A DNA stretch of 64,000 nt, taken from NCBI GenBank assembly GCA_900770845.1, contig CAAGLS010000131.1, positions 23,231 through 87,230 of the forward strand, written 5' to 3'. Below are positions 54,825 to 62,554 of this stretch, piece by piece. The notes beneath the pieces are model-generated. The model did not search any database. It had not been told where the DNA came from and was given only the letters and a program-made list of their open reading frames with translations. The stretch comes from an uncultured Prevotella sp. GTDB taxonomy: Bacteria > Bacteroidota > Bacteroidia > Bacteroidales > Bacteroidaceae. A program made the translations under genes and the position numbers. The first letter of the stretch is position 1, and each line of letters begins with the position of its first letter.

Positions 54825-54921
54825 TTGATAATAATCGACCTTATGGCGGCTTCAACGATAAAAGATGTTAAATGCACAATAAATAGGAGAAAGAAAATTC
54901 GAGTTTTATCTCAGAAATGCT

Positions 54922-54929
54922 TATCTTTG
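54922..54929 (+). promoter_or_regulatory. -7 box upstream of the 54.9-59.9 kb gene run
   Basis: TATCTTTG, 23 nt before the ATG at 54953. The only clear promoter before the small exported protein and the genes that follow it. Confidence 0.62.
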
Positions 54930-54952
54930 TAGGGATAAAACGATATTGGAAT

Positions 54953-55264
54953 ATGAAAAGAAAGATATTTACCCTTTTGCTCATTGCTGGAATGATGTTG
55001 GCATTGCCCTCGCAGGTGCAGGCCAACAGAGCCATCGAGATTCTTGAGGAGCAGGATTTCAACGGTGTGACCATATCGGTGAGTGAGTCGACGCTGCATG
55101 TCACAGGAGCCAGTGGGCAGGTGCTTTACATCTACAATGTGGCTGGCATCTGCGTGAAGACTTTCCGGGTGGACAGTAACGACAAGCGCTATGACTTGAA
55201 TTTGCCAAAAGGGTGCTACATCATCAAGGTAGGCAAGACTGTCCGTAAAGTTTCCATCCGCTAA
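54953..55264 (+). CDS. Small exported protein resembling an isolated T9SS C-terminal domain
   Basis: The 103-aa protein has a signal peptide (about 1-25, ending SQVQA). A roughly 75-residue beta domain then contains VLYIYNVAGICVKTFRV and LNLPKGCYIIKVGKTVRKVSI. That pattern (yNv.G..v, then LpkG.YiikvG...K) is what I know from type A sorting domains of the type IX secretion system. Normally it is the tail of a large secreted protein; here nothing precedes it except the signal peptide. It starts the run toward the L,D-transpeptidase, 9 nt before that gene. The frame is open from 54917, but 54953 is the sensible start. Confidence 0.68.
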   Translation: MKRKIFTLLLIAGMMLALPSQVQANRAIEILEEQDFNGVTISVSESTLHVTGASGQVLYIYNVAGICVKTFRVDSNDKRYDLNLPKGCYIIKVGKTVRKVSIR

Positions 55265-55273
55265 ACAAGGGCG

Positions 55274-56836
55274 TTGAAACCAATTCATTACCTTGCTTGT
55301 ATCCTTCTTATGGCATGCACTCTTGTGTCATGCCATAAGAAGGCTATAAATCCCAATGAGAACATCAGTTTGGACGATTTCGCCCAAATGAGTGACAGAC
55401 GGTTTGCTCTCAATTCCCGACTTATCCGTTTACACATAGACTCCCTTATGAGCCGTGATGATGACTCCTTGGCGGCCGACTACCGCACGCGGAGCTATTA
55501 TCGCAACAGAGGTTCCTTCCTCTGGATAGACCGCCATGGAGTGGACGCAAAGGCCGACACGGTGGTGAAGTGGCTTAATACGATCGACAAGGACGGACTC
55601 AGCAAGCGCAAGTTTCGTGTGGCGGCAATCATCCGCGACTTGGCCTTGATGCGCGAATTGAAGGTGGACAGTGGCTTCCACGATGTGAATGCTGTCATGG
55701 CACGCATAGAATACAATTTGACAAAGGCTTACCTGAGGTATTCTTCCGGCCAGCGCTTCGGCTATGTCAATCCCCACCAGTTGTTCAACCATCTTGACCT
55801 GCGTGACAATGACAAGCCCGAGGGTGGGTTCCGCACGCTTTTCGATGTGAAGACCGACGAGCCTTCACGCGGCTTCTACGCCTTGGCCTTGCGCATGGTT
55901 GACCACGACAGTGTGGGTCTGTTCCTGCGTGAGGCGCAGCCACGCAACCCCCGCTATCTTGCACTGCGCAGTCTCCTGCAGAAGCGGTTGAGCCAAGAAG
56001 AGCGCCAGTTGGTGCTGGTCAACATGGAGCGGGAGCGGTGGCGGCAAGCCGAGGACCCATCCATGTATGATAAGTATGTGATGGTCAACATCCCATCCTT
56101 TGCCCTCTATGCCATCGACGGCAGCGACACGCTGGCCATGAGAATCGGCTGTGGCAGTCTGAAGACCAAGACCCCGCTTTTGACGAGTCGTCTGAAGCGA
56201 ATGGACATCAATCCCAAGTGGTATATACCGCGGAGCATCGTCGACAAGGATGTGGCACGCCACGCCGGCAACATCCATTATTTCCAAAGCCGGCGTTTCG
56301 AAGTTTACGACAGAAACACCGGGCAGACCGTTGCGCCCACGTGGGAGGCCCTGCACTCCACCGACTGTTACGTTGTGCAACGTGGCGGCGAGGGCAACGC
56401 CTTGGGCAGGATCATCTTCCGTTTCGACAACAATTTTGCGGTCTATCTCCACCACACCTCCACTACCGATGTCTTCGACCGTGCCGACCGCGACGTGTCG
56501 CATGGCTGTGTGAGAGTGGAGCGGCCATACGAATTGGCGGCCTTTCTTTTGGGTAAGGGTCATGAGGACGACCTTCGCCGCATCAGCTATTCCATGACGG
56601 CAGACATCAGTCCTTTGGGGAAAGACAAGAAAGAACTTACAGACGACGAGCAGCAGATTCTTGACACGCTTCAGCGCGACTTGTTGGTCAACTCGGTGAA
56701 GGTGGCCCCGCCTGTTCCGCTTTTCATCACTTACAACACTTTCCTGCCTTTGGCGGGCGGACGCTATATGCCATGCAGAGACGTGTATGGCTATGACGCG
56801 GTGCTCTTGCGCGAGCTCAGGCAGATAATCGATTGA
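55274..56836 (+). CDS. L,D-transpeptidase family lipoprotein (YcbB-like)
   Basis: Forms 3-3 peptidoglycan cross-links or anchors proteins to the wall. The 520-aa protein starts at TTG (55274, KPIHYLACILLMACTLVSC), giving a lipoprotein signal with the lipobox Cys near residue 20. The YkuD domain lies near residues 270-430, with the catalytic SHGCVRVERP (Cys/Arg). The long N-terminal part resembles the scaffold of YcbB-type enzymes. It is immediately followed by the sigma-factor gene (2-nt gap). Confidence 0.88.
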   Translation: MKPIHYLACILLMACTLVSCHKKAINPNENISLDDFAQMSDRRFALNSRLIRLHIDSLMSRDDDSLAADYRTRSYYRNRGSFLWIDRHGVDAKADTVVKWLNTIDKDGLSKRKFRVAAIIRDLALMRELKVDSGFHDVNAVMARIEYNLTKAYLRYSSGQRFGYVNPHQLFNHLDLRDNDKPEGGFRTLFDVKTDEPSRGFYALALRMVDHDSVGLFLREAQPRNPRYLALRSLLQKRLSQEERQLVLVNMERERWRQAEDPSMYDKYVMVNIPSFALYAIDGSDTLAMRIGCGSLKTKTPLLTSRLKRMDINPKWYIPRSIVDKDVARHAGNIHYFQSRRFEVYDRNTGQTVAPTWEALHSTDCYVVQRGGEGNALGRIIFRFDNNFAVYLHHTSTTDVFDRADRDVSHGCVRVERPYELAAFLLGKGHEDDLRRISYSMTADISPLGKDKKELTDDEQQILDTLQRDLLVNSVKVAPPVPLFITYNTFLPLAGGRYMPCRDVYGYDAVLLRELRQIID

Positions 56837-56838
56837 AG

Positions 56839-57378
56839 ATGACCGACGAAGAATTGTTGGACCTGCTGCGTAATCCTCAGTCTCGCCGAAAGGGCTTCGA
56901 CTTGATGGTGCGACAATATGGCGAACAGCTGTATTGGAAAATCCGTCATGTCGTGATGAGCCATGAGGATGCCGACGACATCCTGCAGAACACGTTCCTG
57001 AAAGCTTGGGTCAACTTCGACTCCTTTGAGTTCCGCTCAAAGCTCTCTTCCTGGCTTTTCCGTATTGCCATCAACGAGAGTTTGGATTTTCTGCGCCGGC
57101 AAAGTACGGCCGCCAAGGTGAGGGGCGACGACAACAGCCAGATGGCCGAGAGGCTGATGGCCGACGAATGGTTTGACGGCGACCAGACCCAAGCGCGGCT
57201 TCAACAGGCCGTGGCCCAATTGCCCGATGCCCAACGGACCATCTTCACCCTCCGTTATTTCAACGATATGAAATATAAGGATATAGCCCAGGCCTTAGGG
57301 CGGAGCGAGGGAGCAGTCAAGGCCTCATACCATATCGCAGTGCAGAAGATAACAGCTTTTTTCCGCCAGTTTGATTAA
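56839..57378 (+). CDS. ECF-type RNA polymerase sigma factor
   Basis: The 179-aa protein has sigma region 2 (SHEDADDILQNTFLKAWVNFDSF with the following SWLFRIAINESLDFLRRQ) and region 4 (QLPDAQRTIFTLRYFNDMKYKDIAQALGRSEGAVKASYH). It lacks regions 1.1 and 3, as expected for ECF factors. The ATG at 56839 follows the upstream stop by 2 nt; an in-frame TTG at 56833 is the alternative. It lies in one run with the transpeptidase and two membrane/exported proteins, which probably control or sense for it. Confidence 0.92.
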   Translation: MTDEELLDLLRNPQSRRKGFDLMVRQYGEQLYWKIRHVVMSHEDADDILQNTFLKAWVNFDSFEFRSKLSSWLFRIAINESLDFLRRQSTAAKVRGDDNSQMAERLMADEWFDGDQTQARLQQAVAQLPDAQRTIFTLRYFNDMKYKDIAQALGRSEGAVKASYHIAVQKITAFFRQFD

Positions 57379-57420
57379 ACCATTGTGGGTTTGTCGCGTC
57401 ATATAACAAAAACAATCATT

Positions 57421-57801
57421 ATGGACGCAGACGAACTACAGCTTTTAAAAATCGTAGGAAAGAGAGAATGCTTCCGTGTGCCGGAAGGCTACTTCTCCCA
57501 GCTCGCAGAGCGAGTGGGTGGCAGGCTTCCGCAGGCCCCAATGCCACGTCGCTCTTTCCGTTTGCAATTGCGCCGCCACCGCATTCTCGCCGCCGCCACG
57601 GTGGCCGCAGTGGTGGCCCTCACTTCTGCTTTGTGGTTCGGCAGCCATTCGGCATCGCAGCAAGAGCAGGTGTCCATGTCTCCCCCCACCACGGCTGTGG
57701 GCCATGAGAGCCACAGTGACCGCTTGCTCGATGAGTGTGCCGACTTTGCCATGCTCGACAATGACGACATCTATTCCTATCTTGATGAGAATGAAAGGTA
57801 A
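57421..57801 (+). CDS. Single-pass membrane protein, candidate anti-sigma factor
   Basis: The 126-aa protein has a soluble N-terminus (about 1-44) with FRVPEGYFSQLAERV, a membrane segment (about 48-67, AAATVAAVVALTSALW) and an acidic C-terminus. This layout fits small anti-sigma proteins encoded after ECF sigma factors, though no zinc motif is visible. The frame is open from 57385, but 57421 is the first ATG. Its end overlaps the next gene by 11 nt. Confidence 0.7.
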   Translation: MDADELQLLKIVGKRECFRVPEGYFSQLAERVGGRLPQAPMPRRSFRLQLRRHRILAAATVAAVVALTSALWFGSHSASQQEQVSMSPPTTAVGHESHSDRLLDECADFAMLDNDDIYSYLDENER

Positions 57802-58225
57802 AAAGATTATATTGACCCTCGGTCTGCTGTTGCTCTCGGTTGTCGGATGGTCGCAGAGTCTATGCGGCGACTTCAATCCGATACAGTTCGAGAGGGAATT
57901 GGAGAATTACATAGAGCAGACCGTTAGGCTCTCTCCATCGGAGAGTGCCAAGTTTTTCCCACTCTATGAGGAGATGCGGGCCAAGCAGCGTGTCTACTTC
58001 CAGCGCGACAAGAAGACCCGCCATGTGAATCCCAACGACAGCAAAGCCTGCGAGCGGGCTGTCAGGCAGCACGACGAGAACGAGTTGCAGCTGAAGCGCA
58101 TCCAGCAGACCTACCACAACAAGTTCTTGAAGATCCTCCCCGCCAACAAGGTGTATCAAATCATCAAGGCCGAGAAGGAGTTCCACAAAAAGAAGTTCCG
58201 CCGTGCGGTCAGGGGGAGGAGGTGA
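57791..58225 (+). CDS. Exported protein resembling ECF-sigma-associated sensors
   Basis: The 144-aa protein has a signal peptide (about 1-20, ending GWSQS) and a helical mature part with LSPSESAKFFPLYEEMRAKQRV. That motif (LtP.Ea.kFwPly.em) recurs in small exported proteins near ECF sigma factors in Bacteroidota and recalls the Spy/CpxP family. It is very basic at the C-terminus. The start at 57791 overlaps the anti-sigma-like gene; 57785 is possible. Function is inferred from context. Confidence 0.7.
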   Translation: MKGKKIILTLGLLLLSVVGWSQSLCGDFNPIQFERELENYIEQTVRLSPSESAKFFPLYEEMRAKQRVYFQRDKKTRHVNPNDSKACERAVRQHDENELQLKRIQQTYHNKFLKILPANKVYQIIKAEKEFHKKKFRRAVRGRR

Positions 58226-58230
58226 ATCGC

Positions 58231-58965
58231 ATGCAACGCTACTTCATACATTTAAGCTACGACGGAACGCGCTACCACGGATGGCAAGTCCAGCCCAATG
58301 GAGTCTCTGTGCAGGAAGTGCTGCAGAAGAGCCTCTCCACATTGCTTCGCCAAGGCATAGAAGTTGTGGGCGCAGGGCGCACCGATGCAGGAGTCCACGC
58401 CCGGATGATGGTTGCCCATTTTGATTGTGGCATTCCCTCATTGGATTGTGGGCAGTTGGTCTACCGTCTCAATAGGATTCTCCCGCAGGACATCGCTGTC
58501 TATCGCGTTGAGCCCGTTGCCGCCGATAAGCATGCACGATTCTCGGCCACGTCGCGTACATACCATTATTATATACACACATACAAGAACCCCTTTGAGC
58601 GTCTCTATTCGTGCCCTTTGGGCTATCAGCTCGACTTTGGCCTGATGAACGAGGCGGCCGAATGGCTTTGCGGTGTGGAGGATTTCAAGGCTTTCTGCAA
58701 GGCGGGCGCCGACGTGAAGACCACGCTCTGCCATGTGACGCAGGCACGATGGGTGAGGACTTCCGACACGACATGGTATTTTGAGATTACGGCCAACCGT
58801 TTCCTCCGCAATATGGTGCGCGCGGTGGTAGGCACGTTGGTGGATTTGGGCCGGGGGAAAATCAGCATGGAAGAATTCAAGAAGATTGTATTAAGCGGAA
58901 CGCGCAGCGATGCTGGCGAGAGCATGCCCGGCAATGCGTTGTTCTTAGAGGACATCCAATATTAG
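58231..58965 (+). CDS. truA: tRNA pseudouridine synthase A
   Basis: Makes pseudouridine at positions 38-40 of tRNA. The 244-aa protein has the catalytic Asp in GRTDAGVHARMM (D52), the N-terminal YDGTRYHGWQVQPNG and the terminal SDAGESMPGNALF stretch. A GGAGG sequence 8 nt before the ATG at 58231 is an unusually good Shine-Dalgarno for this phylum. A GTG at 58222 overlapping the previous TGA is the alternative start. It is the sixth gene of the 54.9-59.9 kb run. Confidence 0.94.
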   Translation: MQRYFIHLSYDGTRYHGWQVQPNGVSVQEVLQKSLSTLLRQGIEVVGAGRTDAGVHARMMVAHFDCGIPSLDCGQLVYRLNRILPQDIAVYRVEPVAADKHARFSATSRTYHYYIHTYKNPFERLYSCPLGYQLDFGLMNEAAEWLCGVEDFKAFCKAGADVKTTLCHVTQARWVRTSDTTWYFEITANRFLRNMVRAVVGTLVDLGRGKISMEEFKKIVLSGTRSDAGESMPGNALFLEDIQY

Positions 58966-58969
58966 TTTT

Positions 58970-59887
58970 ATGTGGCTTGTTTTGGCTTTTCTTTCAGCAG
59001 CCTTGTTGGGCTGCTACGATTCGTTTAAGAAAAAGGCACTCTCGGGCAATGCTGTCATCCCCGTCTTGTTTCTCAACACCCTCATCTGCACATTGATATT
59101 CCTGCCCCTTATCATGCTGTCGTCGACAACGCATCTGCTCGATGGCAGCACTTTCTATGTCCCGCAGGGCGGATGGGAGGTGCAGAAGTACATCGTCTTG
59201 AAGAGCTGCATCGTTCTTTCCTCATGGATATTCGGCTATTTCGCCATGAAGCACTTGCCGCTCACCTTGGTGGGACCCATCAACGCGACGCGCCCGGTGA
59301 TGGTGCTTGTGGGCGCGATGCTTGTGTTTGGCGAGCGTCTCAACGTATGGCAGTGGGTTGGTGTGCTGCTGGCCGTAGTGTCGTTCTTCCTCTTGAGCAG
59401 AAGCGGCAGGAAGGAGGGCATCAACTTCGCCCACAACCGTTGGATAGCCTTTTTGGTTTTGGCCGCTCTATTGGGCGCAGTGAGTGGACTCTACGACAAG
59501 TTCCTCATGGCGTCGCCCGAGGATGGCGGGGTGGGTCTCAACCGGATGACCGTACAGAGTTGGTACAATGTTTATCAGATGCTGATGATGGGCCTCATGG
59601 TCCTCTTGCTTTGGTATCCTTTGAGGAAGAAGTCCACCCCCTTTCGGTGGAATTGGTACATTGTGGGCATCAGCCTTTTTCTGAGTGCGGCCGACTTTGT
59701 CTATTTCTATGCCCTGAGCCTTCCTGGAGCCATGATTTCCATCGTGAGCATGATACGGCGCGGAAGCGTGATAGTAAGTTTTCTCTTTGGAGCCTTGATG
59801 TTTCGTGAGAAGAATCTCAAAGCCAAGGCTTTCGACCTTTTCCTCGTCTTGTTGGGCATGGTCTTCCTTTACATCGGGTCACGCTGA
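58970..59887 (+). CDS. EamA/DMT-family transporter
   Basis: The 305-aa integral membrane protein has about ten hydrophobic segments, with two EamA-like halves (for instance PLTLVGPINATRPVMVLVGAMLVF and PGAMISIVSMIRRGSVIVSFLFGALMF). Substrate unknown; relatives export metabolites. It starts 4 nt after the truA stop, so it likely belongs to the same transcript. Confidence 0.86.
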   Translation: MWLVLAFLSAALLGCYDSFKKKALSGNAVIPVLFLNTLICTLIFLPLIMLSSTTHLLDGSTFYVPQGGWEVQKYIVLKSCIVLSSWIFGYFAMKHLPLTLVGPINATRPVMVLVGAMLVFGERLNVWQWVGVLLAVVSFFLLSRSGRKEGINFAHNRWIAFLVLAALLGAVSGLYDKFLMASPEDGGVGLNRMTVQSWYNVYQMLMMGLMVLLLWYPLRKKSTPFRWNWYIVGISLFLSAADFVYFYALSLPGAMISIVSMIRRGSVIVSFLFGALMFREKNLKAKAFDLFLVLLGMVFLYIGSR

Positions 59888-59968
59888 ACCGTCTGCCCCA
59901 CGGCCAAGACCGCCCCGTTTGGCTCGCAGGGAAGTTGGATGGCATTGGCAAAATATTGTTGATTATTC

Positions 59969-59999
59969 TTTGCGCATTGACAGAAAACTCGTATCTTTG
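59969..59999 (+). promoter_or_regulatory. dapA promoter
   Basis: TTTG at 59969-59972 and TATCTTTG at 59992-59999, 19 nt apart. The dapA ATG is 24 nt downstream. Confidence 0.8.
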
Positions 60000-60023
60000 C
60001 AATGTTAACAATAACGGGATTTT

Positions 60024-60911
60024 ATGGCACAGAACATATTCAAAGGTTTGGGCATCGCCTTGATTACTCCCTTCAAGGCCGATGGCTCTGTCGATTATGA
60101 CTCGCTGGAGCGTTTGTTGAATTATCAGATAGACAATGGCGCGGACTTTCTCTGCATTCTTGCCACGACGGGTGAGACACCTTGTCTCTCACGTGAGGAG
60201 AAAAACAGCATCACAGACTTGGTGAAGCGTGTGGTGAGAGGCCGCATACCTATCTTGAAATATTGTGGAGGTAACAACACCGCCCTGGTGCTCGAAGAGA
60301 TGCGCAACTCTGATTGGTCGGGCATCGATGGCATCCTGAGTATATGTCCTTATTACAACAAGCCCTCACAGGAGGGGCTTTACCAGCATTTCAGGGCAAT
60401 AGCCAAGGAAAGTCCGTTGCCCCTTGTGCTCTACAACGTACCGGGGCGCACAGGAGTGAACATGAAGGCGGAGACCACCGTGCGCCTCGCCAAGGACTTC
60501 CCCAACATCGTTGGCGTGAAAGAGGCCAGCGGAAGTCTGGAGCAGGTGGATGAGATCATCAAGAACAAGCCCGACAACTTCAATGTCATCAGCGGCGACG
60601 ACGCGCTCACATTCTCCATGGTGGCCAGTGGCGCTGTGGGAGTGATCTCTGTCATCGGCAACGCGCTCCCAGCCCAATTCTCCAAGATGATTCGTTTGGA
60701 GTTCAACGGCGAGTATGATGCCGCCCGAAAGATTCACCATTGCTTCACGGAACTCTACAAGCTGCTCTTTGTCGACGGCAACCCCGCCGGCGTGAAGGCT
60801 CTGCTCAACGACATGGGGATGATAGAGAACGTGCTGCGCCTGCCGTTGGTCCCCACTACCATCACCACGAAGCAGAAAATGGCTGACATTCTCAAGGAAC
60901 TCAGCTTCTGA
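60024..60911 (+). CDS. dapA: 4-hydroxy-tetrahydrodipicolinate synthase
   Basis: First committed step toward diaminopimelate and lysine: condenses aspartate semialdehyde with pyruvate. The 295-aa TIM barrel has the Schiff-base lysine in VGVKEASGSLEQ, the catalytic Tyr in LYNVPGRTGVN, and the substrate loop ILATTGETPCLSREE. That loop reads TGE-TPCL rather than GTTGES. Own promoter and terminator, so probably monocistronic. Confidence 0.95.
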   Translation: MAQNIFKGLGIALITPFKADGSVDYDSLERLLNYQIDNGADFLCILATTGETPCLSREEKNSITDLVKRVVRGRIPILKYCGGNNTALVLEEMRNSDWSGIDGILSICPYYNKPSQEGLYQHFRAIAKESPLPLVLYNVPGRTGVNMKAETTVRLAKDFPNIVGVKEASGSLEQVDEIIKNKPDNFNVISGDDALTFSMVASGAVGVISVIGNALPAQFSKMIRLEFNGEYDAARKIHHCFTELYKLLFVDGNPAGVKALLNDMGMIENVLRLPLVPTTITTKQKMADILKELSF

Positions 60912-60940
60912 CCAACAGGTAAATGCAATAGACACAAGGA

Positions 60941-60983
60941 AAATGCCTGGCTCTCAACGATTGAGCGCCAGGCATTTTTTTTG
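60941..60983 (+). terminator. dapA terminator
   Basis: AATGCCTGGC and GCCAGGCATT with an inner TCTCAACGATTGAGC hairpin, followed by eight T. Starts 30 nt after the dapA stop. Confidence 0.9.
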
Positions 60984-61013
60984 TTTGGGCGCGGTCGGGG
61001 AGGATGGAGGAAC

Positions 61014-61231
61014 GTCAGACTGTAGTCTGACGCACGGGACGAGACGGATGACGGAGGCGAATGGGGAGGGCTTCGGTCGCACGACTGACGGTGGGCTGAC
61101 GCACGACTGACGATGGGGCGACGCACGACTGACGATGGGGCGACGCACGACTGACGGTGGGCTGACGCACGACTGACGATGGGGCGACGTACGACTGACG
61201 ATGGGCTGACGTACGACGGACGATGGGGGCG
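61014..61231. repeat. GC-rich array: GTCAGACT palindrome plus seven 22-bp units
   Basis: A palindrome GTCAGACT-GT-AGTCTGAC (61014-61031) is followed by GCACGGGACGAG, also present after the palindrome at 23531. Seven consecutive 22-bp units then occupy 61078-61231 (pattern CGCACGACTGACGATGGGGCGA, alternating GGGGCGA and GGGCTGA ends). No spacers, so not CRISPR. Frames are open across it only because the array lacks stop codons; I annotate no gene. It lies between the dapA terminator and the next promoter. Confidence 0.85.
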
Positions 61232-61349
61232 GCCGCTCGGAGCAGTACAACAAAGCGGAAACGCTTCAAATTTTGGCCGAATTAGATGAATAATGTAGTC
61301 ATACTGTAGGATTTTATGATGTTTTGTAAACTGTGACTGAGTTTTTTTG

Positions 61350-61357
61350 TAACTTTG
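61350..61357 (+). promoter_or_regulatory. -7 box of the trans-sulfuration pair
   Basis: TAACTTTG, 21 nt before the ATG at 61379. A TTTG lies at 61323-61326, 23 nt upstream, a longer spacer than ideal. A three-codon ORF (ATG AAT CAA TGA, 61371-61382) overlaps the real start. Confidence 0.58.
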
Positions 61358-61378
61358 CATAGTCTAAAATATGAATCA

Positions 61379-62554
61379 ATGAGAAAGCAAACACAAGCTA
61401 TTCATGTACCTTACAAGCGCAAGGATGCCTACGACGCACTGAGCATGCCAGTCTACAATGCCGTAGCCTACGAGTTCAAGGATGCCAAGACCATGAGCGA
61501 CGCCTTCTGCGGCCGCATCGACGCGCCCGACTATTCACGGGTGGAGAATCCCACCGTCGACAACTTTGAGGAAAGGGTGAAGACCCTCACAGGAGCCAAG
61601 AGCGTGACCGCCGTCAACTCCGGCATGGCCGCCATCAGCAACACATTGTTCGCCCTGACCAGCCAAGGCAAGAACATCGTCACTTCGAAGCACCTCTTTG
61701 GCAATTCTTTCTCTTTCATCACGGAGACCTTGGGACGCTTCGGTGTGGAGGCACGCCTCTGCGACCTGACCAATTTGACCGAAGTGGAGGAGAATGTCGA
61801 TGGAAATACAGCCTGCATCTTCTTGGAGATAGTCACCAATCCACAGATGGAAGTGGCCGACCTCGGCGCATTGGCCGAACTGGCCCACAGAAAGCATACT
61901 TTCTTGGTTGCCGACACCACGGTGATTCCCTTCACACAGTTCTCTTCAAAAAAACTTGGAGTGGACATCGAGGTGGTCAGCTCAACCAAATACATCAGCG
62001 GCGGCGCCACATCCTTGGGTGGTCTGGTCATCGACTATGGCACGAATCCGGCTTTCGGAACGAGGATGAAGGGAGAGATGCTCTTCAATCTTGGCGCCTA
62101 CATGACTCCGCAGGTCGCCTTCATGCAGACCATGGGCCTCGAAACCCTCGACGCCCGTTACAGGGTGCAATCCAGCAACGCGTTGGAGTTGGCCAAACGG
62201 CTCACCGCCCTGCCCCAAATCAAGCGTGTGAATTACGTTGGGCTTGAGGACAATCCATACCACGAGCTGGCCCGTCGGCAGTTCGGCCCCACGGCAGGAG
62301 CCATGATCTGCATCGACCTGGACTCCCAGGACTCGTGCTTCCGTTTTATCGACCATCTACAGCTCATCCACCGCGCCACCAACCTGTTCGACAACCGCTC
62401 GCTGGCCATCCATCCCGCCAGTACCATCTTCGGCCTTTTCACTCCAGAGATGAAAAGGAAGATGGACGTTCTCGACACAACCGTGCGTCTGTCGGTCGGG
62501 CTGGAGAGTGTGGACGACCTATTCGAGGACATAGAACAATCCTTGCAGCAATGA
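61379..62554 (+). CDS. Cys/Met-metabolism PLP enzyme (cystathionine gamma-synthase-like)
   Basis: Fold-type I PLP enzyme of the trans-sulfuration family. The 391-aa protein has the PLP lysine in VSSTKYISGGATSLGG, YSRVENPTVDNFEERVKTLTG near the substrate site, and the AVNSGMAAISNTLFAL loop. Whether it is cystathionine gamma-synthase, O-acetylhomoserine sulfhydrylase or a methionine gamma-lyase cannot be told by eye. It overlaps the next gene (a MalY-like C-S lyase) by ATGA, which favours a cysteine-to-homocysteine route. The ATG at 61379 is chosen over the upstream TTG because it follows the promoter. Confidence 0.9.
   Translation: MRKQTQAIHVPYKRKDAYDALSMPVYNAVAYEFKDAKTMSDAFCGRIDAPDYSRVENPTVDNFEERVKTLTGAKSVTAVNSGMAAISNTLFALTSQGKNIVTSKHLFGNSFSFITETLGRFGVEARLCDLTNLTEVEENVDGNTACIFLEIVTNPQMEVADLGALAELAHRKHTFLVADTTVIPFTQFSSKKLGVDIEVVSSTKYISGGATSLGGLVIDYGTNPAFGTRMKGEMLFNLGAYMTPQVAFMQTMGLETLDARYRVQSSNALELAKRLTALPQIKRVNYVGLEDNPYHELARRQFGPTAGAMICIDLDSQDSCFRFIDHLQLIHRATNLFDNRSLAIHPASTIFGLFTPEMKRKMDVLDTTVRLSVGLESVDDLFEDIEQSLQQ

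Noticed and set aside
61078..61231. Possible CRISPR array
   Set aside because: Units are directly adjacent without unique spacers, repeats are only 22 bp, and no cas gene is in the window. The same holds for 4182-4257, 23585-23650 and 45506-45591.
60755..61360. Minus-strand frames over the 22-bp array (several of 84-201 aa)
   Set aside because: The translations repeat every 22 residues because the array has no stop codons; all frames are open at once, so this is repeat structure and not protein.
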